A stretch of DNA of 64,000 bases from Antedon mediterranea. Lineage: Eukaryota > Echinodermata > Crinoidea > Comatulida > Antedonidae. Positions 54,201 to 59,887 of the stretch are shown here, piece after piece; positions within the stretch are counted from its first letter, which is position 1; every line of letters begins with the position of its first letter. Below the pieces are notes generated by a model. That model was not told where the DNA came from, searched no databases, and saw only the letters and a program-made list of their open reading frames with translations. The DNA lies in NCBI RefSeq assembly GCF_964355755.1, contig NC_092670.1, forward strand, positions 5,173,001 through 5,237,000. The letters run 5' to 3'. A program made the position numbers and the translations under genes.

Positions 54201-57200
54201 TAACTAGTGGAATAAGTTCATATGTTTAAAATCTTTTGAAAGGATAATCATCAGTTCTGAAACATTTGGATGATAGATATTAAAAACGAATGATTTCTTT
54301 TCTTACATGGTAAATAAATCGTTTTCAAGTATTATTATTTTATTATTATATGATTCTGTTACTTATTTAAGTTTTTTCATTTAGTTAACAGTGTAAACAA
54401 GAGCAGTCAGAGATTTGAGACCACCGTTCGAGTAAAAAGTGAAAACGAATCCAGAATTGTGAATTGTTTAAGTGTCCAAAATGATGGCCGGTTGAGAAGA
54501 TATAGCGAAAAAGGGTTATTAGTAAAATTGTGTGTAGGTCATGTAACTGACAATAATGAAATAAATAGTTCATCTATATAACGTAATGAGATATGCGCCA
54601 TCTGATGATGACCTAATTAATGTTGAAATATTGCATTTTGAAAAGAATTGTATGCATGTATACTAATTACATAATACCACTCTACACTGCCAACAAATGT
54701 CGATCTGTGTAAACAACTTAGTTACTTGGGTCGCTGAACATGATGTCTTCACAATGGAGAGTCCTGCATTATGTTTTGCTAGATTATATTCTCACTCTCT
54801 ATTATATTTTTTATTAATTTGCTTTTACAACAAACATTAATTTTACGAGTGTTGTTATAGCGAGTTTAAAACAATTTGTTTTAATGTATTAAACAATCAT
54901 GTTACTACTCAATGTGTGAGAGGGCAGTATTTTGAATAATCAATAACATTAAAAATGCAGTTGTCTACAGTATTTATTTTGAGAGTGTATCACATAACCT
55001 GTGTAATTCCTTTGTTTTATAGAAATGTCATTGCTGTTAGTTTAGGCTTTTGTTGCCAGCTAACCCACAATATAGACCTAATCTCCATATCTAAAGTAGG
55101 CCTATATCATTATGCAAAAAGAATTGAAAAAAAAATTGAAATATAAAAGCCATAACACTTAAAATTTAACATTATAGATCAATAATCCTAACACAACAAT
55201 CTGATCACTGATCACCATGCATACAATTGTTTGCTTACAAAACTGTGGAAAACATGAAATTGCATTGTTGCTAGTGTAAAAAGGAAAATCAAGGAAATGA
55301 CACAGGTTTGTTTTTAACTCAGCAATAGAAGGGGTTTAATAATATACACAGTATTTTTCATATTGTACTTTAAAAATATGTTCTTTTTCGATTTACTTTC
55401 TGCTAAAATTCTTGTTTTTTTAATAATTCTTAGAAACATTGAGCAACATTCAACCTATACTATAGTCTTTCTGACCAGACAGCTTGTGTTTTAAGCATGA
55501 GGTAATTGACCTGATGATCCTCAATCATGAGCTTAAATTCTTGAAAAGTAGCTATAATTTCTTATAATTACCAAGTGTAATAATGTACAATTTACGTTCA
55601 GGTATTAATAAGCATTACAGTACCTCTCGTTTTTTTTCTAAGAAAGCTACTTTATAAAACCAATTTCACCCTAATTTCTATTAAATCTATACTTAATACT
55701 TTATTTAACTTTTATTTAGGATTGATACTGCAGTTCAATAAACTGTTTTATAACATGGGATTAAGGATGTTAGCCAATCAGACGCGCTGAAGTGAAAAAA
55801 GTGCGCAGCAAAAAAAAAAAATTGTTATTTATTATAAATTTATTCACTCAGTTAATAATCAGTGTTTTTTTTTCGCAGCAGAAACAAGACAAGAGTGCAT
55901 TAGATACAAATAATTTAAAAGAATTTTAAAATTATTCAAAATAAATAATGGAAACGATGAAAGGATTAAACAGTTAAGCCGCCAAAGATATGTTTTAGAA
56001 TAATTAAGCATTGTACATGCATGAGCATGTCCTTAGCTATTAGAATTCAATCGAAATGCTTTAGTTTGAGTGTTCAACATTTCCTTTTAATATATATTTT
56101 AATAACCGAAAACATATGCTTTTAAACAAAAAGGTAAATCAATCGACCTAATTTAGAACATAAAAGCTGAATGCACTTTAAAGTGATATATACTGAACAT
56201 GAAAGTCATGACTACTATTGCAATAAGTAGTTTCCGACTATCCTACTGTAATGTATGTTTGCAGATAAAAGTTTATTAGTGTGTTTACAAGATTTTACCT
56301 GAACTAAAACTAGCTAGTTTAATTTCACTCTTCCCTGCAAGGATATAGCAATATCATATCTTCCTACTTTTTTTCAGGGCTAGAAATTTATTTTGTTATC
56401 CACTAGGAAACCAATGGTTATAGTTTGTAAAACATTTACTAGAAAAAATGAGCAACTCAACTAGAAAGCCAGAAAATGTGTGTGAAAAGTTTATGAAAGA
56501 TGTATTGTCCCTTAAAAACATGAAAATGAAGAAGTCATACTATGTTATTGTGACATTAAAATGGCATATTCAAAAAAAAAATGTTAACCTATTATTTTTT
56601 TTTCAGGGGGACAACATCTTTAATTCTACAAGTTTTACCTTATTTTAGCAGATCAAATCTTTAATGTACTAGTACATTTCGAGCCTTGACAATATGATAA
56701 TTTCAACTCTTTACTACATTCTCCAGGTTGTTTTGCGCTTCATCAACAAAGTTGCGCTTCAAGTACATAAATATCAAAATGGTTACAACTGATTTTGTTT
56801 ATTCTTGCCTATCCAATAATGCATTAGCTATAAATAACCTTTGCTACAACCCATCAAAATGTAGTGGATATCATTTGATATCATTGAATGATAAAACAGT
56901 GATTAGCTACAATTACAGCAGCAACACGTTGCCCCACATATCCCGACCTTAGATGTTTACTGGACACGTCAAAACATTTTCAATTCTTTAATTGGATGAA
57001 ACATCTATTGTATGACTGATGCTATTGGCCATGTAGCAATTATAAAGACGCATTTAGACATCACATACATTACGCACAGTTCAAGGTCACCTCACTAGAC
57101 AGTGATAAAGTGTGTGTTTAACTATATTAAAGTTTGTACACATCTCCAACACTATGAAAATTGCACTTGATGGGAACAAATAAAGCATATGGACCATTTT

Positions 57201-59887
57201 AAGCTGTTTTCAAATTGTGCCCAGATTTGGCCAGGCGACCAGAGAAAAATATTTAGCTTCCTTTCACATGGAGCACGAAATCGGTTATCTGGTGTCAAGC
57301 GAGGTCATTCATGCTCACTGTTGATTGGACAAAAGAAAACAAATTTTATGATTTCAGGAAACAAATGGCGCCTTGATCCATCGCCCTAAATTTGGTGTTT
57401 CTTAACCAGGTAATAGAGGGTTAGGTTCAGTTATATTTAGGAGTTATTTAGGGAATTATTAATAAATGTTTATTACACCTAATTGTTGGCGTGTTTAGTA
57501 TGACCCAAAGATAAAGTATGCCTGCGTTTATAAAAGGAACAAATTTAAGAACTCGGAATAATCAAATTTGCAAAAAATATCTCAATAACATCATTATAAC
57601 AAATAATTCTCCGTTCCAATATTGTGGATGAAAGTATATCATGTAAGAAGCACCTATCAAGGAGTTTTTATATAAAAAAAACTTTCAACTACGAAAAATT
57701 AATGCATTATTTGAATTGAACATACAGAATAATTGAACTGTAAGCAGACTACCTCATAACATACTGGCCTTCCAATTCATAACATTGTAATGATTTGTAT
57801 TATGAAATATGCCGATATTATATTTAATATCTATAAATCTTCAGTATAGACAGGTCTTAACTGGTAAACGAACTTACAAAACTAACAAAAGTTCTACAAA
57901 ACTAACAACCAAATAAAAAAAACGGAACATTATGCCTATTAAGATATTGATTTAACATGGTAATTGTGAAATGTGTTTCACAAATGAATATGCCGGTAAA
58001 ATAAACTGATGGTAATGTTTGAAACATAGGGGGCAGCATGTAAATAACACAATCATCTTGTACAAAAATAGCTTTGATGGCTAAGTTATTAAAGTTGATA
58101 GCTAAAGTGTTTCAAAAGTGATTTGTACAAACACCTGTTTCTTGTAGTGTACTGCACTACATGAACTGAAAATGTATCGCTATTCATTAATACAATTTCT
58201 CTTCTTTGATTGTGGCTATCATTTGTGATTGGTCAAACTCTTTAATGTATGGAAGTCAAAATTTGAGTAAACAAATGTAACAACTCAATTTTCATAAACA
58301 CCTGGAGAGCAACTGACAGCATAAACTTATGCATAGCCATGAGAAATTAAGTGGTGCGGTGGTTGTAAGAAAACAAAACAAATTCTGCACAGGATACATG
58401 GTTGTCCAAGGCCTGTGAAAAAGTGGTCAGGTTGAAAGAATACCAACTAAACTGGTGCATATGGCCCTAAACCATACTGGCATGGTTAAGTGTAAATTAC
58501 AGAAACTGCCAAAAAGGAGCTTCACTGTGAGTGGGATAGCTTCCTATCTGGATTGTGTAAATGAAATCTTTCCAAAGGCCACTAAATATGTAGATTGAAA
58601 GGCAACATATTTCAAATGCAATTTATATGTTTGTAAAACTTGATTTAATAGATCCTAGACGTCGAAAAATGACCATTTTTCGAAAATTTACCTGTACTGT
58701 AGTACAGGGAAATTTTAGAAAAATGACCATTTGCCATTGCTTTCTCTGGATTTAAGTTGGCCATAAAATTAACAATTTGATGTATTAGAGGGCGCGCAAC
58801 TTAAATAAACTTGGTCGTAAAATCATCAAGAAAGGTTTGAATAAAATCAATATCTTTGGTATAAATATGTATCAATAGGAGCTTTATAAACTTCGTTTAA
58901 AAAAACTCCTGAAGCATACTCATACCAAAGACATTGACCTTTCAGTTTACAAATCATATGATCAGTTATTATGTATGGTCGATGACTTTATTTTATGAAG
59001 ATACTGTAGCAGTAATACAAACTTAATTGAACCAACTTTAAACTCACAGTCATTACTATTATTAGAAATCAATTTTCCGTTCAGATTTACTGAACGTCAC
59101 ATGATACAGAATTAACCAAACACAGGTGAATAGTTCCTAGATTGGTTGGTATTAGGTGGCACCCAGAACTTATTCACAAAGATTGTAAAGACATTATTTT
59201 ATTATAACATTATTACAAGGTATTTTCTCCACTGCAGCAATAGCCTCAATCAATCAATAAATTTATTTCTCAAATAAAAACAAAATTCAGTTGCATTTTC
59301 TAGAAATAATAGATAATAAATGAGAAAATCAATCAATAGATAGCCTAGATCTCTTTGGCAATGTTGATGGTCTCAACCTCCTAAAGCAATCTCAACTATA
59401 CTAGTCTTGTTCAGCAGAGTTGATCTTGCTGACCATCTGACATTAGCTTAGCTGTCCTGATCTCTAACCTTGTTGGTCTTCAACTTTATTTATCCAATCA
59501 ATACTGGATTTGCTCTTCCCCGTGGGCCATGTAATGGTAATTAAGAATCGGCAAGAATCAAAATGACTTAGATTCCGATATAGTGGAACCTCTCTTTTGG
59601 TACAACACTACAGACAACCTCTAATCAGGGGGCCTAAGGAGGCACTCTGTTGGGTTCGGAGAGTGTCCCCCTAGGTGAACTAACCGCATCTTTTCAAATC
59701 AAAGCAATGATTTGGTTTCATTCGCTAAACAATCTTACACCTACATTAGTTTCTATATGTTAAAATACTTACTGCAATTAAGATGTTTAGGAGATGTTCA
59801 AGCGTTGGTAACTGAGGTATTAATTTCTGCACAACTTTGCTGAACGCTTCAAATATGGAGTGATCATATATACTGGTTAAGTAAAAA
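18115..59887 (-). CDS. RRAGC: RagC/RagD-class GTPase gene, last four coding exons (5' part outside window)
   Basis: Spliced minus-strand gene; coding segments 59887-59773, 52866-52724, 26450-26302 and 18281-18115 join in frame to 190 residues plus a stop. All internal edges are AG/GT. The joined protein matches the second half of vertebrate RagC/RagD, including [20 protein letters not shown], the [20 protein letters not shown] segment, IIKLNN...[17 protein letters not shown] and DYNF.CF.KAI.EVFEV. Known role of the family: RagC/D pairs with RagA/B on the lysosome, binds Ragulator and recruits mTORC1 when amino acids are present. The window encodes the end of the G domain and the C-terminal roadblock dimerisation domain; P-loop and switch exons are missing because they lie beyond position 64000. 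Human RagC is about 399 residues, so about half is here. Invertebrates usually have a single RagC/D gene, so C versus D is not decided. Introns are about 6.9, 26.3 and 8.0 kb. Confidence 0.95.
18476..18487 (+). repeat. G12 homopolymer
   Basis: Run of 12 G directly after gaggga in AT-rich intron DNA, so C12 on the transcribed RagC/D strand. A second run of about the same length lies at 40859-40870. Confidence 0.9.
20296..20410. mobile_element. MITE family 1, copy with TTA duplication (115 bp)
   Basis: AGCTTTGTCTACACTATCAA at the left, complement of AGCTCTGTCTACACTATTAA at the right. TTA flanks both sides (20293-20295 and 20411-20413). Inside: tgatatgacgtcatcatgtc and gggcacatcaca. Confidence 0.9.
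21501..21529. repeat. Perfect 12-bp hairpin
   Basis: CTTAGCTTTAAG, loop ccaaa, CTTAAAGCTAAG. It lies just left of the MITE family 3 copy and may be part of an older insertion. Confidence 0.8.
21535..21882. mobile_element. MITE family 3, longest copy (348 bp)
   Basis: Left end TTTAAAGATGTATTGTTCCC, right end complementary (GGGGGACAATACATCTTTAA). Internal block gtgacattaacatggcatat recurs in the copy at 56496. No ORF. Confidence 0.82.
23336..25043 (+). repeat. 30-bp minisatellite, about 57 units, with higher-order copies
   Basis: Unit agaaacagacaacataaata + ctgtagcaac, alternating with ...gcaat. Because 30 is a multiple of three and the unit lacks stops in several frames, long ORFs appear on both strands (the longest 400 codons). 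The main C/T variant changes Thr to Ile in the plus frame and the variants do not favour any frame, so no coding is inferred. Shared private variants show duplication of an 18-unit (540-bp) block: 24121-24240 equals 24661-24780, and 23701-23788 equals 24241-24328. Located in the 8-kb RagC/D intron. Confidence 0.97.
25129..25407 (+). mobile_element. tRNA-like SINE, family B, with poly(A) tail
   Basis: A-box-like TGGCTTGGTGGTTATGATGC and B-box GGGTTCAAGTCCCG; the body ends ctaatgatcagcaatagctg gatggatcaccctc and a run of more than 20 A. The 18 bases agagtggagttgtggctt occur twice in a row at the start (25129-25164), a local duplication. The 3' part recurs on the minus strand at about 40912 and at the window end. 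Confidence 0.9.
25408..26301 (-). other. RagC/D 8-kb intron, 5' part
   Basis: AT-rich intron between the SINE and the exon; nothing else recognised. Confidence 0.6.
26302..26450 (-). CDS. RRAGC: RagC/D exon: second half of the C-terminal roadblock domain
   Basis: 149 bp. Acceptor ctttatttcttgcag, donor CAAG|gtatag. One base completes the Gly codon from the previous exon, then 49 residues run [20 protein letters not shown] through [20 protein letters not shown] to DRQ, and one base is left for the next Gly. [15 protein letters not shown] and [10 protein letters not shown] are family signatures. The other possible frame of the exon start hits a stop within five codons, which fixes the phase. 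Confidence 0.96.
26451..27310 (-). other. Start of the 26-kb RagC/D intron's 3' part
   Basis: AT-rich DNA upstream of the exon acceptor; no element recognised. Confidence 0.5.
27311..28690 (+). repeat. 33-35-bp minisatellite with TTCCTTAAGGAA palindrome, about 40 units
   Basis: Unit acattcagtagaaacacttc + cttaaggaacaaac, with variants CCGTTTAGGAAC and CCTTAAAGGAAC. The commonest core TTCCTTAAGGAA is a perfect 12-bp palindrome; variants add or change bases in its centre and so change unit length between 33 and 35 bp. Edges are more diverged than the centre. Non-coding, as the frame shifts between units. Confidence 0.95.
28691..29864. other. Intron DNA, unassigned
   Basis: AT-rich; no exon or element recognised. 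Confidence 0.5.
29865..30165 (+). mobile_element. SINE family A, copy 3 (5'-truncated)
   Basis: Shares ggttctggtggtagaataag, agtccagtgtacat and gtagggggttaccccatgtt with the 10.3-kb copy, but most of the tRNA-like head is gone. Ends with tgaatgaatgaaacaaacaa, a simple-repeat tail. Confidence 0.8.
30461..30606. repeat. 146-bp direct repeat, left copy
   Basis: From attttggcatgaaaataaaa to caggggtattt, nearly identical to 31775-31921 (one A inserted in the second copy). Contains the imperfect palindrome GTTGAATAAGAAAGTACTTA + TTTTCAAC. Confidence 0.93.
30607..31774. other. Intron DNA between the two direct repeats
   Basis: About 1.17 kb with no recognised ORF, primer-binding site or polypurine tract, so there is no support for an LTR element. 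Confidence 0.5.
31775..31921. repeat. 147-bp direct repeat, right copy
   Basis: Near-identical partner of 30461-30606, same orientation, 1.3 kb away. High identity points to recent duplication or gene conversion. Confidence 0.93.
32162..32410 (+). mobile_element. tRNA(Asp)-like SINE, family C, with perfect target-site duplication
   Basis: Flanked by ATGAGTAGTTTA on both sides (32150-32161 and 32411-32422). The head at 32164-32237 is a near-tRNA: GGAGTTG at the 5' end pairs perfectly with CAACTCC at its 3' end, AGCCGAGTGGTTAGGACA gives the D arm (A-box), CTGTCAT the anticodon loop (GTC), and GGGTTCAATTCCC the T arm (B-box), though the T stem has two mismatches. The body follows without a poly(A) tail, ending acgggactcacctcaccc. 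A functional tRNA gene is less likely because the T stem is broken and the target duplication includes 170 bases beyond the head. Confidence 0.9.
32423..33229. other. Intron DNA with a CG-richer unassigned block
   Basis: 32785-33230 is richer in G+C (gtccggccggc, gggccgcgcaatgggc, cggatgggcgggcc) than its surroundings and looks like a foreign insertion, but I cannot identify a family or an ORF with known domains. Confidence 0.4.
33230..33450 (-). mobile_element. Dispersed copy of the stem-loop family (hammerhead-like core, best preserved)
   Basis: On the minus strand: TTGCACTGATGAAGGGCTAG then TGTTGACAGAAAGCTCTGCT. This shows CTGATGA (33412-33418) and GAAA (33392-33395) around a partly decayed hairpin; in the tandem array the hairpin is intact (GGGC...GCCC). 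The right part, gcggttttactttatc and tctccattgagatccagcca, is shared with the copy at 51.7 kb. Family not identified; Penelope-like or retrozyme-type are candidates. Confidence 0.55.
33642..34527 (+). mobile_element. PIF/Harbinger-like element (886 bp), copy 2, inverted relative to copy 1
   Basis: Same inverted ends as 3184-3868 (GGGTATGTTCAGACTCACGG). AAA flanks both sides (33639-33641 and 34528-34530). Subterminal blocks such as gaaccatgccgcggattagc and gccacggattaccgtacgcc are shared with copy 1 in reverse order. It is longer than copy 1 and carries the remnant of a Myb/SANT-like ORF, so it looks like a deleted derivative of an autonomous element. Confidence 0.9.
33959..34123 (+). pseudogene. 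Myb/SANT-like DNA-binding protein fragment inside the Harbinger-like element
   Basis: 54 codons from an ATG to TGA: starts [20 protein letters not shown] and continues to [13 protein letters not shown]. The spacing of W, LVSLW and the basic KEIASKL helix follows the Myb/SANT-like (trihelix type) domain that PIF/Harbinger elements encode beside their transposase. The stop falls where the third helix should come; right after it a second frame reads on with basic residues, which suggests a frameshift or a lost splice. No transposase (DDE) sequence remains, so this is a relic. Typical proteins of this kind are several times longer. Confidence 0.6.
34531..35489. other. Intron DNA with a small tandem repeat
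   Basis: Two copies of about 31 bp (gtacaaagttgac-aatatagct...gacca) lie at 34818-34880. Plus-strand ORFs at 34553 and 35179 have no recognisable domain. Confidence 0.5.
35490..35622. mobile_element. MITE family 1, copy with TTA duplication (133 bp)
   Basis: The left end is degraded (AACCTCTTCTACACTCAAAG); the right end GTTTGATAGTGTAGACAGAG is intact. TTA on both sides (35487-35489 and 35623-35625). Internal gatgtgcccatatatg and tttgggcacatcaca form a second inverted pair. Confidence 0.88.
35626..36789. other. AT-rich intron DNA
   Basis: Nothing recognised apart from A/T runs. Confidence 0.5.
36790..37865 (+). repeat. 190-200-bp tandem array, five full units plus part, with hammerhead-like motif
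   Basis: The start of the gacaggttgt block repeats at 36841, 37041, 37232, 37422, 37621 and 37811, so periods are 200, 191, 190, 199 and 190. Each unit carries CGGATGAAGGGCTAGTGTTG + CCCGAAAGC: a GGGC/GCCC hairpin preceded by GATGA and followed by GAAA. A second hairpin, GACAggttgtTGTC followed by GAAAG (or GAAGG), sits about 95 bp away, close to half a unit. Units also share ttttactttatcct with the dispersed copies at 33.3 and 51.7 kb. Length differences come from the A-rich stretch after cagtaaa. No ORF of note. Confidence 0.93.
37866..38661. other. AT-rich intron DNA
   Basis: No exon or element recognised. Confidence 0.5.
38662..38974. mobile_element. Palindrome-rich element with 14-bp inverted ends (about 313 bp)
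   Basis: Outer ends TCTAATTGTAACCC (38662-38675) and GGGTTACAATTAGA (38961-38974) are perfect complements. The left end itself forms a 15-bp hairpin (38660-38674 with 38682-38696, loop of 7), and a second inner inverted pair GGTGGGTTACTATT / AATAGTAACCCACC lies near 38880-38933. All palindromes share the GGTTAC core. A MITE-like foldback is the simplest reading; class unknown. Confidence 0.7.
38975..40261. other. AT-rich intron DNA
   Basis: No exon or element recognised; the ORF at 39450-39653 has no known domain. Confidence 0.5.
40262..40470. mobile_element. MITE family 3, diverged copy
   Basis: The right part cttcattttcatgtttttgg + ggacaaacat matches the complement of the left end at 21535. 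The left end is unclear. Confidence 0.5.
40859..40870 (+). repeat. G12 homopolymer
   Basis: Run of about 12 G after ggaagggagg, the second such run in the window, lying just left of a SINE family B remnant. Confidence 0.9.
40880..40965 (-). mobile_element. SINE family B, diverged 3' fragment
   Basis: gagggtggcccattcagcaa + agctgatcattgtggtcctc matches the complement of the 25.3-kb SINE end (gagggtgatccatccagct attgctgatcatt) with several changes. Confidence 0.6.
41000..41310 (-). mobile_element. 3' end of a CR1/L2-like LINE (5'-truncated)
   Basis: Minus-strand order: C-terminal coding end (41303-41139), 3' UTR, then aataaatgatacttgacttg with three or four acttg repeats as tail. This is the standard shape of a 5'-truncated CR1/L2-type insertion. 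No A-run tail. Confidence 0.8.
41139..41303 (-). pseudogene. C-terminal fragment of a non-LTR retrotransposon ORF2
   Basis: 54 codons, ending in a stop. The end [20 protein letters not shown] + IRALNIM fits the conserved final block R.....NSF.P.AI..LN of CR1/L2/Rex-type ORF2 proteins, after the reverse transcriptase domain. The upstream protein is missing, so the copy is dead on arrival, as usual for 5'-truncated LINEs. Confidence 0.75.
41311..43149. other. AT-rich intron DNA
   Basis: No exon or element recognised with confidence. Confidence 0.5.
43150..43445 (-). mobile_element. tRNA-like SINE, family D
   Basis: On the minus strand: GGCGTGTGGCTCAGATTACT (A-box-like), then GTGAGTTTGAATCCAACTC (B-box), then gacactttacttaagtctgc, ctacccaggtg and an end gcgcttagaagcattgtgca. 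The order head, accggg/gtaccc middle and hairpin-like end is that of a SINE widespread in marine invertebrates, by memory; no tail or target duplication is clear. Confidence 0.7.
43446..44330. other. Intron DNA with a small inverted pair
   Basis: CCCGT-tcgg-ACGGG hairpin near 43902. GAGGTCGCG (near 43945) and CGCGACCTC (near 44103) are complementary and may mark the ends of a small insertion, but no target duplication is clear. Confidence 0.4.
44331..44680 (+). repeat. 85-bp tandem repeat, about four units
   Basis: tcggctcgca starts at 44332, 44391, 44476, 44561 and 44646. The last three spacings are exactly 85 bp; the first, 59 bp, is a deleted unit. Units are almost identical. 85 is not a multiple of three, so the apparent overlapping minus-strand ORFs are not coding. 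CG-rich compared with the surroundings. Confidence 0.95.
44700..45060. other. CG-richer intron patch with small palindromes
   Basis: Includes gattcgcgcgcgaaacgac, gtcgacgcac, cgtacgaacgtcgtacgg and the hairpin GGGTTTTACCC-caa-GGGTAAAAACC (near 44953-44977). It could be an internal CpG island or part of an unrecognised transposon; no exon or start site was found. Confidence 0.35.
45061..46032. other. AT-rich intron DNA
   Basis: Nothing recognised. Confidence 0.5.
46033..46178. mobile_element. MITE family 1, copy lacking the right end
   Basis: AACTCTGTCTACACTATCAC at the left, then caaactagtttgac, gatatgacatcatcatgtcc and gggcacatcacatg; the terminal complement is missing. Confidence 0.75.
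46179..47449. other. AT-rich intron DNA
   Basis: Nothing recognised. Confidence 0.5.
47450..47556 (-). mobile_element. SINE family A, internally deleted copy
   Basis: Minus strand: GTGAATGGCCAAGTGGTTTG head (A-box-like), then directly gtaggggattacccctctct body; the B-box and mid part are gone. It abuts the long-inverted-repeat element. Confidence 0.65.
47557..49085. mobile_element. 1.5-kb element with about 180-bp inverted ends
   Basis: Left arm 47557-47744 starts CTCAAAGCTATAGA and runs through cagccatatcacgtctc, gtgacgtcat, cagcttcttttgctgtaccc and cgagtattgcacattcgtgc. The right arm 48927-49085 repeats these blocks in reverse complement (gcgatactcggggtacagca, gtaacgtcat, gagacgtaatatggctgc) and ends TCTATAGATTTGAG. 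The middle (about 1.18 kb) is AT-rich without a recognised ORF. No clear target duplication. It may be a foldback-type transposon or two inverted copies of one repeat. Confidence 0.75.
48727..48766. repeat. Near-perfect hairpin inside the inverted-repeat element
   Basis: ATGGAGGAAAAAATAATTtt and the complementary aattaaTTTTTTCCTCCAT; flanking taacacc and gataacac partly extend it. The stem is about 17 bp. Confidence 0.8.
49086..50039. other. AT-rich intron DNA
   Basis: Nothing recognised. Confidence 0.5.
50040..50300 (+). mobile_element. Probable LINE 3' tail next to a stem-loop motif
   Basis: 50245-50290 reads ttacaatgacaataaattta followed by an actt repeat, the tail type of CR1/L2 elements. 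Just upstream on the minus strand lies CTGAGGACGATCAAAGCATA then TTGATCAAAACGTCG, a GATCAA/TTGATC hairpin with AAAAC after it, like the motif at 12.67 kb. No coding end is recognisable here. Confidence 0.5.
50301..51219. other. AT-rich intron DNA
   Basis: Includes a short att/tta microsatellite near 51063-51083; no exon recognised. Confidence 0.5.
51220..51286. mobile_element. Miniature element related to the Harbinger-like ends
   Basis: GTTAAGACCTACGGAGTTAT at the left and the complement GTTCAGACCTATGGAGTTGT at the right with only about 25 bp between. The GTTCAGAC..ACGGAGTTA layout and the gcggcgtac block recall the 3184 and 33642 elements. Confidence 0.55.
51630..51790 (-). mobile_element. 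Dispersed copy of the stem-loop family, decayed
   Basis: Minus strand: AGGGCTAGTCTTGCCC then GTCGAAAGCACTG, followed by gctgttttactttatcattg and ttcggccaccgattccca. Matches the 33.3-kb copy along about 130 bp; the CTGATGA part is lost. Confidence 0.6.
51791..52570. other. Intron DNA, unassigned
   Basis: No exon or clear element recognised. Confidence 0.5.
52571..52680 (-). mobile_element. Probable retroelement 3' tail close to the exon
   Basis: Minus strand: gccctctgggagagtctttg, aggttatccagtataaatat, then aaatttcaatcaatcaatca, a simple-repeat tail. It ends about 45 bp from the RagC/D exon donor. Confidence 0.5.
52724..52866 (-). CDS. RRAGC: RagC/D exon: first half of the C-terminal roadblock domain
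   Basis: 143 bp. Acceptor ataatctacag, donor GG|gtaagt. Encodes 47 residues from [20 protein letters not shown] to [19 protein letters not shown] plus two bases of the next Gly codon. This is the beta-strand core of the roadblock fold that dimerises with RagA/B and sits on Ragulator; the segment is almost identical to vertebrate RagC/D. A retroelement-like tail with a short tgat repeat ends only about 45 bp beyond the donor, so the splice site has a young-looking repeat as close neighbour. Confidence 0.96.
52867..56495 (-). other. RagC/D 6.9-kb intron, 3' part
   Basis: AT-rich. A taa microsatellite lies near 53190-53212, a CTGATGA-hairpin-GAAA stretch at 54602-54628 (see findings), and TAGGCCTA at 55097. 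No exon recognised. Confidence 0.55.
56496..56621. mobile_element. MITE family 3, short copy (126 bp)
   Basis: AAAGATGTATTGTCCCTTAA at the left, complementary GGGGGACAACATCTTT at the right, with gtgacattaaaatggcatat inside as in the 21535 copy. Confidence 0.82.
56622..59576 (-). other. RagC/D intron, middle part
   Basis: AT-rich; two stacked hairpins at 58663-58716 and a minus-strand ttgat-type retroelement tail near 59263-59345. A block at 58340-58480 (ttgtccaaggc...gtggtcaggttgaaa) resembles one at 40600-40680 and may be a dispersed repeat. Confidence 0.5.
58663..58716. repeat. Two adjacent hairpins
   Basis: CGAAAAATgaccATTTTTCG at 58663-58682 has perfect 8-bp arms. At 58683-58716 AAAATTTaCCTGTAC pairs with GTACAGGgAAATTTT (14 of 15, loop tgta). 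The motif aaaaatgaccatt occurs on both sides of the second hairpin. Confidence 0.8.
59577..59690. mobile_element. Possible MITE with GGGGG..CACTCT / AGAGTG.CCCCC stem
   Basis: tagtggaacctctcttttgg at the left and gagagtgtccccctaggtga at the right; the right half forms a long stem around gttgggttcgg. The layout resembles common invertebrate MITEs with GTGGAACCTC ends, but the far end is not complementary enough to define borders. Ends about 80 bp from the RagC/D exon donor. Confidence 0.4.
59773..59887 (-). CDS. RRAGC: RagC/D exon: end of G domain into C-terminal domain
   Basis: 115 bp. On the minus strand the exon follows a pyrimidine-rich acceptor (ttttttgtcttgcag) and ends at GCA|gtaagt. 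The first base completes a codon begun in the previous exon, then 38 residues follow, starting [19 protein letters not shown] and ending LLNILIA. The TSIYD stretch sits where small GTPases have the base-contacting G5 region. The following helix ([20 protein letters not shown]) leads into the roadblock domain. The exon ends in phase 0, which fits the next exon. No further Rag exon was found between here and position 64000, so the upstream intron is longer than 4.1 kb. Confidence 0.95.
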
